From Ephydatia muelleri (lineage: Eukaryota; Porifera; Demospongiae; Spongillida; Spongillidae): DNA of 64,000 bases. The stretch's first letter is position 1. Each line of letters begins with the position of its first letter. A program made the translations under genes and the position numbers. The stretch lies in NCBI GenBank assembly GCA_013339895.1, contig JABACO010000003.1, forward strand, positions 8,663,662 through 8,727,661. The letters are read 5' to 3'. A model generated the notes under the pieces. That model worked only from the letters and a program-made list of their open reading frames with translations, did no database searches and was not told the DNA's origin. Shown one piece after another: positions 13,158 through 23,200 of this stretch.

Positions 13158-15415
13158 TGAGCGAGATGCTGATTCGTTTGCAGAGTTTGGAGTCTGGTTT
13201 GGCTGAGCGAAGAAAGACGGACGAGGCACAACGTCGCGATCGCCGACGGTGCTTTACGTGCCATAAACTGGGACACATCAGCCGCAACTGCCCAACTAGT
13301 GAGCCCCGAAATTCGGAGCGACCACGCCGTCAAGGACCCTATCGCGGCGATTCAGAAGAGGAAGACCCAGTTAAGGTATGTGGAGTAGATCACACTACGC
13401 TTCGCGTGCGCGGGTTATTGGGGGAGAGACCAATTGATTTTTTGGTAGACTCGGGCGCCGCGGTCTCTGTGGTTACTCTCGACATTTTACCTTCCAGCAG
13501 TCGTTCAGAAATTGACAAAACTACGCTACTCACCGTCGGAGCGAATGGCAGTCCACTAGATGTCATAGGCCGTGTTAATATTTCGATTACCATTGGTGAT
13601 TTCGTTAATACGCACTCATTTGTAGTTGTTCGAAAACTTACCGTTGACTGCTTGCTGGGGGTGGACTTTCTTACGCAATATGGGGCAGTAATTGACTGTG
13701 TTAGGAATACGCTGTCGCTAAACACAACGCGTAGTTCACTGCCGTTAATAGCACCAGCAACAACTCTTACACCGATCATAGCCACAGTCACAGTCCCCGA
13801 AACTACTCAAATACCAGCGCGATCCAAACGGCTAATTAGTTGCAGAATCCAATACCCTGGCGTGATTTTAGGACAAGAAGGGCTACTGGAGCCCGATTAC
13901 AAGGGTCAGGGTAGATTACTGATTGCAAGAAGCTTGAATACAGTAGACCGATGTAATGGAGTAGTTGTGCAAGTTATTAATACGGGACATGAATCGATTA
14001 CTTTGCATTCGGGTACTACAGTGGCTAGTTTCAATTCTAGTGCAATTGTGATGACTGTGAACAAAGATGATACTAGTGGGTTAGAGAGTGACACAATGCC
14101 AGATGTTGATCTGACTGGGGCTAACTTGGACCATTCTCAGCAAGAAAAGTTGAAACAGCTCATATGGAAATTCCGCACACTATTTGCAACAGAGAAAGGT
14201 CCTCTTGGTCGGACTTCAGTAGTGAAACACACAATCAAGACTGATGGGCCACCGATCCGACAACCACTATGCAGAATTCCATTTGCACTTCAGAGTACAG
14301 TGAGAACAGAGATCCAGAAGATGCTGGAACAAGGTGTGATTCAGAAGAGCAACAGCCCATGGTCATCTCCAGTTGTGATGGCAAAGAAAAAGGATGGGAA
14401 ATGGAGGTTCTGTATTGATTACAGGAAGCTTAATGCGGTAACACACAAGGATGCTTATCCACTGCCAAGGATAGATGCCACTCTGGAATCACTTTCGGGA
14501 TCTCGATTCTTTTCTACTCTTGACTTAGCATCGGGGTATTGGCAAGTTGAAATGGCAGATCTGGACAAGGAGAAGACTGCGTTCTCAACACAGGGTGGGC
14601 ACTACGAGTTTAACGTAATGCCTTTTGGGCTCACCAATGCCCCAGCAACATTTCAAAGACTTATGGAGTGTGTTCTGGCTGGGTTGACATATGAACAGTG
14701 CTTGATATACATAGATGACATCATTGTGTTTAGTGCCACATTTCCGCAACATTTGGAACGGTTACAAACTGTTCTTGAACATTTGGCTGCAGCAGGACTT
14801 AGACTTAAGCCTAGCAAGTGCCATTTTGCTCAAAACCAGATATGCTACCTGGGGCACATTGTCTCCCAGCAAGGAGTCCAAGCTGATCCAGAAAAATTGA
14901 GAGCTGTCTCGATGTATCCTGCTCCCCACAACATCAAAGAACTGCGCCATTTCCTTGGTTTAGCAAACTACTATCGGCGATTCATTGAAGGCTATTCTGC
15001 TATTGCTGAACCCCTCCACAAGCTCACTCGGAAAACAGCTGGAGGCTACAAGTGGAGTAATGAATGCGACGATGCATTTTCACTGTTGAAGCAAAAGCTC
15101 ACAATGTCACCAATTTTGGCCTACCCTTGCTTTCAGCAACCATTCATCCTAGCAACTGATGCTTCAGAGTTTGCAGTAGGCGGTGTCCTTAGTCAGAAAA
15201 TCAATGGTGTTGAGAGGGTCATATCTTACTGGAGTCGTCAGTTGAATAAGGCTGAGCGTAATTATTCAACTGTGGAGAGGGAAGCTTTAGCAGTCGTTGC
15301 AGCTGTTAAAGAATTTTACCCATACCTGTATGGCCGAACCTTCACCTTGTTTACTGACCATAACCCACTTAACCTCTCTCCAGGGTCTCAAGGACACAGG
15401 GGGACGTATAACTAG
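13061..15415 (+). CDS. pol: Gypsy nucleocapsid knuckle, protease, reverse transcriptase, RNase H
   Basis: This frame is -1 relative to gag and open from 13061. It carries a CCHC zinc knuckle (CFTCHKLGHISRNC), an aspartic protease active site (FLVDSGAAVS), a reverse transcriptase with the SPWSSPVVMAKKKDGKWRFC region, FSTLDLASGYWQV and the catalytic YIDD box, and RNase H with LATDASEFAVGG, VEREALAV and FTDHNPL. Up to about 15372 it aligns well with the family; after that one extra base shifts the frame and it stops at 15415, while the rest of RNase H continues in the next frame (15373-15569). No slippery heptamer of the X XXY YYZ type is obvious at the gag-pol overlap. Confidence 0.93.
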   Translation, partial: KARNTGPVQVVRTKTTPPAAEKCEDPRELQKLMSEMLIRLQSLESGLAERRKTDEAQRRDRRRCFTCHKLGHISRNCPTSEPRNSERPRRQGPYRGDSEEEDPVKVCGVDHTTLRVRGLLGERPIDFLVDSGAAVSVVTLDILPSSSRSEIDKTTLLTVGANGSPLDVIGRVNISITIGDFVNTHSFVVVRKLTVDCLLGVDFLTQYGAVIDCVRNTLSLNTTRSSLPLIAPATTLTPIIATVTVPETTQIPARSKRLISCRIQYPGVILGQEGLLEPDYKGQGRLLIARSLNTVDRCNGVVVQVINTGHESITLHSGTTVASFNSSAIVMTVNKDDTSGLESDTMPDVDLTGANLDHSQQEKLKQLIWKFRTLFATEKGPLGRTSVVKHTIKTDGPPIRQPLCRIPFALQSTVRTEIQKMLEQGVIQKSNSPWSSPVVMAKKKDGKWRFCIDYRKLNAVTHKDAYPLPRIDATLESLSGSRFFSTLDLASGYWQVEMADLDKEKTAFSTQGGHYEFNVMPFGLTNAPATFQRLMECVLAGLTYEQCLIYIDDIIVFSATFPQHLERLQTVLEHLAAAGLRLKPSKCHFAQNQICYLGHIVSQQGVQADPEKLRAVSMYPAPHNIKELRHFLGLANYYRRFIEGYSAIAEPLHKLTRKTAGGYKWSNECDDAFSLLKQKLTMSPILAYPCFQQPFILATDASEFAVGGVLSQKINGVERVISYWSRQLNKAERNYSTVEREALAVVAAVKEFYPYLYGRTFTLFTDHNPLNLSPGSQGHRGTYN

Positions 15416-15569
15416 ATGGCTTCTTTTCCTGCAGCAGTTTGATATGAAAGTGCTGTACAGACCAGGCAGAAATAATGGGAATGCTGATGGCCTGTCACGA
15501 AGACCACAAGGTACGGAGGATCCACCACAGTCCCAGTTACATGATGATAAGGTGAGAGAGGTGTGTTGA
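15373..15569 (+). pseudogene. Displaced RNase H tail of the gypsy pol
   Basis: The end of RNase H and the connection to integrase (GRITRWLLFLQQFDMKVLYR, then GRNNGNADGLSRRP) is read in a different frame from both the reverse transcriptase before it and the integrase after it. It ends at TGA 15567-15569. The shift back to the first frame must fall within 15551-15569, where both frames are open. Two compensating single-base changes, or base-calling errors, explain this. Confidence 0.85.
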
Positions 15570-17089
15570 AAACCTGCATTGAAGACACAGAGAAGCTAAG
15601 GCAAGAACAGGTCAAAGATTTGTACACTTCTCAGATCATCGAGGCGCTAAAAAATGGGGAGTCGACAGATAAGAGAGGGAAGTACAGGTACTTAATGAAT
15701 GATGGTGTTTTGTGTCGTCTCTTGATTGGTGGTAGCCACCCCCCTCAAGTAGTAGTACCAGTTACCTTGCGGCCACTTGTCATTGAGCAGTTGCATGACA
15801 AGTCAGGGCATTTGGGTGTTCACAAAACTCTAGAAAAACTGAGAGAGCGTTTCTACTGGCCTGGGTGTGACCTTGATGTCAAGAATGCTATACAGCAGTG
15901 TGATCGTTGTCAGAAGAGGAACAATCCAGTCCCTAAACAGCATTCGCCTATTGGTACCATCAAGAGCAACTATCCATTTGAAAAGCTGTCATGGGATATT
16001 ATGGGCCCCTTGCCTACCTCTTCCTGTGGAAATAAATACATCCTGGTAGTGACCGATCTTTTCACCAAATGGGTAGAAGCCTTTCCTTTGGCCAAAACTG
16101 ACAGTGTCACTCTAGCTAAAGTGTTGGTGAATGAGATTGTGTGCCGTTATGGGGTACCACGGTATCTACACAGTGATCAGGGGGCCAACCTTGTGAGTGA
16201 GGTAATTAAATCTCTTTGTGCAACACTGGGCATTAATAGGACACAAACCACAGCATACCACCCAGAGGGAAATGGCCAGGTAGAACGGTTCAATCGTACT
16301 CTTGAATCAATGCTAGCAAAGGTTATTGCTGACCATCAAAGAGATTGGGATGAGCATATACAAAATGCATATCGTACTGCTATCCATGATTCTACAGGAT
16401 ACACCCCCTTCCTGGTTATGTTTGGTCGCTCACCTACACTGCCAATCGATGTGATGTTGGGGCAAGGTGAGGAACAGAAGGAGTTGCCAAGTTATGTCCA
16501 GAGATTGCAACAGTCACTTCGAGCCGCATTCTCTTCGGTACGTAAACACCTGGATGTTGCTCACCAACGCCAAAAACAAGAAGCTGATAAGCTAAGCACT
16601 GGGGAAGGTCAATTGCAAGTAGGAGATAGAGTGTGGTTGTATGTCCCAGCTGTGAAAACAGGTACAACTAGAAAATTGGCCTCCCTATGGCGAGGACCTT
16701 ATACAGTTGTTGACAAACTGAGCTCTGTAAATTACAAAATACAAATAATTGGTGGAGCAAAGTGCCAAATTGTTCATAGAAATCGGCTGAAGCTGTGCTA
16801 CAGCAACCCTGATTTGCCTGCCATCCAAGCGCACACAAACAGTGAAGCAAGCTCCTCCAAGCCCAACAGCGCGGAGTGCTTTGCGTATGTAGAGCAGGAC
16901 CAAGATGCAACACAACAGGAAGTCGTTCATGAGGATGACATAATAGAAGTGCAGGGCCCTGATGTCCTAAATGACCCCAATGTTGCGTTACAAGATGCTG
17001 CACCTGATCTAGCACCACCAGAGCTACTGAGAAGGAATCCTCCCAGAAACAGACAACCACCATTGAGATACAGAGATAATGGCCATTAA
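15551..17089 (+). CDS. Gypsy integrase
   Basis: About 508 residues. The H2C2 zinc domain (HDKSGHLGVHKTLEKL ... CDRCQKR) is followed by the core with Asp in LSWDIMGPL, Asp in LHSDQGANL and Glu in GNGQVERFNRTL, giving the D,D,E triad. A C-terminal GPY-type domain follows (SLWRGPYTVVDKL ... VHRNRLK). No chromodomain is visible; the tail is Pro/Arg-rich. It ends at 17089, shortly before the polypurine tract. Confidence 0.93.
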   Translation, partial: GERGVLKTCIEDTEKLRQEQVKDLYTSQIIEALKNGESTDKRGKYRYLMNDGVLCRLLIGGSHPPQVVVPVTLRPLVIEQLHDKSGHLGVHKTLEKLRERFYWPGCDLDVKNAIQQCDRCQKRNNPVPKQHSPIGTIKSNYPFEKLSWDIMGPLPTSSCGNKYILVVTDLFTKWVEAFPLAKTDSVTLAKVLVNEIVCRYGVPRYLHSDQGANLVSEVIKSLCATLGINRTQTTAYHPEGNGQVERFNRTLESMLAKVIADHQRDWDEHIQNAYRTAIHDSTGYTPFLVMFGRSPTLPIDVMLGQGEEQKELPSYVQRLQQSLRAAFSSVRKHLDVAHQRQKQEADKLSTGEGQLQVGDRVWLYVPAVKTGTTRKLASLWRGPYTVVDKLSSVNYKIQIIGGAKCQIVHRNRLKLCYSNPDLPAIQAHTNSEASSSKPNSAECFAYVEQDQDATQQEVVHEDDIIEVQGPDVLNDPNVALQDAAPDLAPPELLRRNPPRNRQPPLRYRDNGH

Positions 17090-17110
17090 CCTTGCAGGGA
17101 CGCAAGGCTT

Positions 17111-17120
17111 GGAGGGGGGA
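17111..17120 (+). promoter_or_regulatory. Polypurine tract
   Basis: GGAGGGGGGA lies four bases before the 3' LTR, the usual place for priming plus-strand DNA in LTR elements. Confidence 0.8.
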
Positions 17121-17124
17121 ATTA

Positions 17125-17296
17125 TGTAACAGAGGTCATTATTAACACATCTACTGCTAATTGCCAGTCATGCAAGAAGAAGCCTGCTAGAACATTCTAG
17201 AACTTTCTGAGACTATATAATACCCTGTATGTCTTTATGTATGTGTCAGTCAGTCTCGTGTAAGACCCTTTTACTGGTAATACAATACTTGTTACA
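17125..17296 (+). repeat. 3' LTR (172 bp)
   Basis: Identical to the 5' LTR. It is followed at 17297 by TGTG, the second copy of the target duplication, and then by satellite monomers. Confidence 0.95.
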
Positions 17297-20200
17297 TGTG
17301 TGATGTGCTTTTATAAGAGTAGCAAGGGTTAAGGCATAGCCGAGAGAAACAGCACTATGGGCGGAGTATACTTTTTAAAAAGTGTCTGTGGTTAAGGCAT
17401 AGCCGAGAGAAACACCCCTGTGTGTGTGGTGTGCTTTTATAAGAGTGGCAGAGGTTGAGGCACGCAGCCGAGAGAAAGAGCCCTGTGTATATGGTGTACT
17501 TTTTTAAGAGTGTCAGGGGTTAAGGCATAGCTGAGAGAAACAGCACTATTTGTGAAGTATACCTTTTTAAGAGTGTCAGGGGTTAAGGCAAAGCCGAGAG
17601 AAAGAGCCCTGTGGGTAGAGTATACTTTTATAAGAGTGCATGGAGTTAAAGCCCATGGCCAAGAGAAACAGCCCTGTGGGTGGAGTATACTTTTATAAGA
17701 GTGTCAGGGATTAAGGCATAGCCGAGAGAAACAGCCTTGTGTGTGTGATGTGCTTTTATAAGAGTAGCAGGGGTTGAGGCACACAGCCCTAAGAAAGAGC
17801 CCTGTGGGTGTGGTGTGCATTGATAAGAGTGTCAGGGGTTAAGGCATAGAGAAACAGCACTATTTGTGAAGTATACCTTTTTAAGAGTGTCAGGGGTTAA
17901 GGCATAGCCGAGAGAAAGAGCCCTGTGGGTGGAGTATACTTTTATAAGAGTGCATGGAGTTAAAGCCCATGGCCAAGAGAAACAGCACTATGGGTGGAGT
18001 ATACTTTTTTAAGAGTGTCTGTGGTTAAGGCATAGCCAAGAGAAACACCCCTGTGTGTGTGGTGTGCTTTTATAAGAGTGGCAGGGGTTGAGGCACGCAG
18101 CCGAGAGAAAGAGCCCTGTGTATATGGTGTACTTTTTTAAGAGTGTCAGGGGTTAAGGCATAGCTGAGAGAAACAGCACTATTTGTGAAGTATACCTTTT
18201 TAAGAGTGTCAGGGGTTAAGGCATAGCCGAGAGAAAGCGCTCTGTAGGTGGAGTATACTTTTATAAGAGTGCATGGAGTTAAAGCCCATGGCCAAGAGAA
18301 ACAGCACTATGGGTGGAGTATACTTTTTTAAGAGTGTCTGTGGTTAAGGCATAGCCAAGAGAAACAGCCTTGTGTGTGTGATGTGCTTTTATAAGAGTAG
18401 CAGGGGTTGAGGCACACAGCCCTAAGAAAGAGCCCTGTGGGTGTGGTGTGCATTGATAAGAGTGGCAGGGGTTAAGGCATAGCCGAGAGAAACAGCACTA
18501 TGGGCGGAGTATACTTTTTTAAGAGTGTCTGTGGTTAAGGCATAGCCGAGAGAAACACCCCTGTGTGTGTGTGGTGTGCTTTTATAAGAGTGGCAGGGGT
18601 TGAGGCACGCAGCCGAGAGAAAGAGCCCTGTGTATATGGTGTACTTTTTTAAGAGTGTCAGGGGTTAAGGCATAGGTGAGAGAAACAGCACCATGGGTGA
18701 AGTTTACCTTTTTAAGAGTGTCAGGGGTTAAGGCATAGCCGAGAGAAAGAGCCCTGTGGGTGGAGTATACTTTTGTAAGAGTGCCTGGAGTTAAAGCCCA
18801 TGGCCAAGAGAAACAGCCCTGTGGGTGGAGTATACTTCTATAAGAGTGTCGGGGGTTAAAGCATAGCCGAGAGAAACAGCCTTGTGTGTGTGATGGGCTT
18901 TTATAAGAGTAGCAGGGGTTGAGGCACACAGCCGAAAGAAAGAGCCCTGTGGGTGTTGTGTGCATTGATAAGAGTGGCAGGGGTTAAGGCATAGCTGAGA
19001 GAAACAGCACTGTGGATGAAGTATACCTTTTTAAGAGTTTCAGGGGTTAAGGCATAGCCGAGAGAAAGAGCCCTGTGGGTGGAGTATACTTTTATAAGAG
19101 TGCCAGGAGTTAAAGCCCATGGCCTAGAGAAACAGCCCTGTGAGTGGAGTATACTTTTATAAGAGTGTCAGGGGTTAAGGCATAGCCAAGAGAAACAGCC
19201 TTGTGTGTGTGGTGTGCTTTTATAAGAGTGTCATGGGTTAAGGCACGTAGCCGAGAGAAAACAGCCCTGCGCATGTGGTGTACTTTTATAAGAGTGGCAG
19301 GGGTTGAGGCACACAGTCGAAAGAAAGAGCCCTGTGGGTGTGGTGTGCATTGATAAGAGTGGCAGGGGTTAAGGCATAGCCGAGAGAAACAGCACTATGG
19401 GCGGAGTATACTTTTTTAAGAGTGTCTGTGGTTAAGGCATAGCCGAGAGAAACACCCCTGTGTGTCTGTGGTGTGCTTTTATAAGAGTAGCAGGGGTTGA
19501 GGCACGCAGCCGAGAGAAAGAGCCCTGTGTATATGGTGTACTTTTTTAAGAGTGTCAGGGGTTAAGGCATAGGTGAGAGAAACAGCACTATGGGTGAAGT
19601 TTACCTTTTTAAGAGTGTCAGGGGTTAAGGCATAGCCGAGAGAAAGAGCCCTGTGGGTGGAGTATACTTTTGTAAGAGTGCCTGGAGTTAAAGCCCATGG
19701 CCAAGAGAAACAGCCCTGTGGGTGGAGTATACTTCTATAAGAGTGTCGGGGGTTAAAGCATAGCCGAGAGAAACAGCCTTGTGTGTGTGATGTGCTTTTA
19801 TAAGAGTAGCAGGGGTTGAGGCACACAGCCGAAAGAAAGAGCCCTGTGGGTGTTGTGTGCATTGATAAGAGTGGCAGGGGTTAAGGCATAGCTGAGAGAA
19901 ACAGCACTGTGGATGAAGTATACCTTTTTAAGAGTGTCAGGGGTTAAGGCATAGCCGAGAGAAAGAGCCCTGTGGGTGGAGTATACTTTTATAAGAGTGC
20001 ATGGAGTTAAAGCCCATGGCCAAGAGAAACAGCACTATGGGTGGAGTATACTTTTTTAAGAGTGTCTGTGGTTAAGGCATAGCCAAGAGAAACACCCCTG
20101 TGTGTGTGGTGTGCTTTTATAAGAGTGGCAGGGGTTGAGGCACGCAGCCGAGAGAAAGAGCCCTGTGTATATGGTGTACTTTTTTAAGAGTGTCAGGGGT

Positions 20201-23200
20201 TAAGGCATAGCTGAGAGAAACAGCACTATTTGTGAAGTATACCTTTTTAAGAGTGTCAGGGGTTAAGGCAAAGCCGAGAGAAAGAGCCCTGTGGGTAGAG
20301 TATACTTTTATAAGAGTGCATGGAGTTAAAGCCCATGGCCAAGAGAAACAGCCCTGTGGGTGGAGTATACTTTTATAAGAGTGTCAGGGATTAAGGCATA
20401 GCCGAGAGAAACAGCCTTGTGTGTGTGATGTGCTTTTATAAGAGTAGCAGGGGTTGAGGCACACAGCCCTAAGAAAGAGCCCTGTGGGTGTGGTGTGCAT
20501 TGATAAGAGTGTCAGGGGTTAAGGCATAGAGAAACAGCACTATTTGTGAAGTATACCTTTTTAAGAGTGTCAGGGGTTAAGGCATAGCCGAGAGAAAGAG
20601 CCCTGTGGGTGGAGTATACTTTTATAAGAGTGCATGGAGTTAAAGCCCATGGCCAAGAGAAACAGCACTATGGGTGGAGTATACTTTTTTAAGAGTGTCT
20701 GTGGTTAAGGCATATAGCCAAGAGAAACAGCCTTGTGTGTGTGATGTGCTTTTATAAGAGTAGCAGGGGTTGAGGCACACAGCCGAAAGAAAGAGCCCTG
20801 TGGGTGTTGTGTGCATTGATAAGAGTGGCAGGGGTTAAGGCATAGCTGAGAGAAACAGCACTGTGGATGAAGTATACCTTTTTAAGAGTGTCAGGGGTTA
20901 AGGCATAGCCGAGAGAAAGAGCCCTGTGGGTGGAGTATACTTTTGTAAGAGTGCCTGGAGTTAAAGCCCATGGCCAAGAGAAACAGCCCTGTGGGTGGAG
21001 TATACTTCTATAAGAGTGTCGGGGGTTAAAGCATAGCCGAGAGAAACAGCCTTGTGTGTGTGATGTGCTTTTATAAGAGTAGCAGGGGTTGAGGCACACA
21101 GCCGAAAGAAAGAGCCCTGTGGGTGTTGTGTGCATTGATAAGAGTGGCAGGGGTTAAGGCATAGCTGAGAGAAACAGCACTGTGGATGAAGTATACCTTT
21201 TTAAGAGTGTCAGGGGTTAAGGCATAGCCGAGAGAAAGAGCCCTGTGGGTGGAGTATACTTTTATAAGAGTGCATGGAGTTAAAGCCCATGGCCAAGAGA
21301 AACAGCACTATGGGTGGAGTATACTTTTTAAGAGTGTCTGTGGTTAAGGCATAGCCAAGAGAAACACCCCTGTGTGTGTGGTGTGCTTTTATAAGAGTGG
21401 CAGGGGTTGAGGCACGCAGCCGAGAGAAAGAGCCCTGTGTATATGGTGTACTTTTTTAAGAGTGTCAGGGGTTAAGGCATAGCTGAGAGAAACAGCACTA
21501 TTTGTGAAGTATACCTTTTTAAGAGTGTCAGGGGTTAAGGCAAAGCCGAGAGAAAGAGCCCTGTGGGTAGAGTATACTTTTATAAGAGTGCATGGAGTTA
21601 AAGCCCATGGCCAAGAGAAACAGCCCTGTGGGTGGAGTATACTTTTATAAGAGTGTCAGGGATTAAGGCATAGCCGAGAGAAACAGCCTTGTGTGTGTGA
21701 TGTGCTTTTATAAGAGTAGCAGGGGTTGAGGCACACAGCCCTAAGAAAGAGCCCTGTGGGTGTGGTGTGCATTGATAAGAGTGTCAGGGGTTAAGGCATA
21801 GAGAAACAGCACTATTTGTGAAGTATACCTTTTTAAGAGTGTCAGGGGTTAAGGCATAGCCGAGAGAAAGAGCCCTGTGGGTGGAGTATACTTTTATAAG
21901 AGTGCATGGAGTTAAAGCCCATGGCCAAGAGAAACAGCACTATGGGTGGAGTATACTTTTTTAAGAGTGTCTGTGGTTAAGGCATAGCCAAGAGAAACAG
22001 CCTTGTGTGTGTGATGTGCTTTTATAAGAGTAGCAGGGGTTTGAGGCACACAGCCCTAAGAAAGAGCCCTGTGGGTGTGGTGTGCATTGATAAGAGTGGC
22101 AGGGGTTAAGGCATAGCTGAGAGAAACAGCACTGTGGATGAAGTATACCTTTTTAAGAGTGTCAGGGGTTAAGGCATAGCCGAGAGAAAGAGCCCTGTGG
22201 GTGGAGTATACTTTTGTAAGAGTGCCTGGAGTTAAAGCCCATGGCCAAGAGAAACAGCCCTGTGGGTGGAGTATACTTCTATAAGAGTGTCGGGGGTTAA
22301 AGCATAGCCGAGAGAAACAGCCTTGTGTGTGTGATGTGCTTTTATAAGAGTAGCAGGGGTTGAGGCACACAGCCGAAAGAAAGAGCCCTGTGGGTGTTGT
22401 GTGCATTGATAAGAGTGGCAGGGGTTAAGGCATAGCTGAGAGAAACAGCACTGTGGATGAAGTATACCTTTTTAAGAGTGTCAGGGGTTAAGGCATAGCC
22501 GAGAGAAAGAGCCCTGTGGGTGGAGTATACTTTTATAAGAGTGCATGGAGTTAAAGCCCATGGCCAAGAGAAACAGCACTATGGGTGGAGTATACTTTTT
22601 TAAGAGTGTCTGTGGTTAAGGCATAGCCAAGAGAAACACCCCTGTGTGTGTGGTGTGCTTTTATAAGAGTGGCAGGGGTTGAGGCACGCAGCCGAGAGAA
22701 AGAGCCCTGTGTATATGGTGTACTTTTTTAAGAGTGTCAGGGGTTAAGGCATAGCTGAGAGAAACAGCACTATTTGTGAAGTATACCTTTTTAAGAGTGT
22801 CAGGGGTTAAGGCAAAGCCGAGAGAAAGAGCCCTGTGGGTAGAGTATACTTTTATAAGAGTGCATGGAGTTAAAGCCCATGGCCAAGAGAAACAGCCCTG
22901 TGGGTGGAGTATACTTTTATAAGAGTGTCAGGGATTAAGGCATAGCCGAGAGAAACAGCCTTGTGTGTGTGATGTGCTTTTATAAGAGTAGCAGGGGTTG
23001 AGGCACACAGCCCTAAGAAAGAGCCCTGTGGGTGTGGTGTGCATTGATAAGAGTGTCAGGGGTTAAGGCATAGCTGAGAGAAACAGCACTGTGGATGAAG
23101 TATACCTTTTTAAGAGTGTCAGGGGTTAAGGCATAGCCGAGAGAAAGAGCCCTGTGGGTGGAGTATACTTTTATAAGAGTGCATGGAGTTAAAGCCCATG

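Larger units (their letters stand above)
12352..17296 (+). mobile_element. Ty3/gypsy LTR retrotransposon, 4,945 bp, inserted in the satellite
   Basis: Two identical 172-bp LTRs (TGTAACA...TGTTACA) flank a primer-binding site, gag, protease-reverse transcriptase-RNase H and integrase frames, and a polypurine tract. Four bases TGTG are duplicated at the ends: removing the element and one TGTG restores exactly the satellite string CCTTGTGTGTGTGATGTGC seen in many uninterrupted monomers. Domain order PR-RT-RH-IN places it in Metaviridae. Identical LTRs indicate a recent insertion, although its pol frame is broken in places. Confidence 0.95.
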
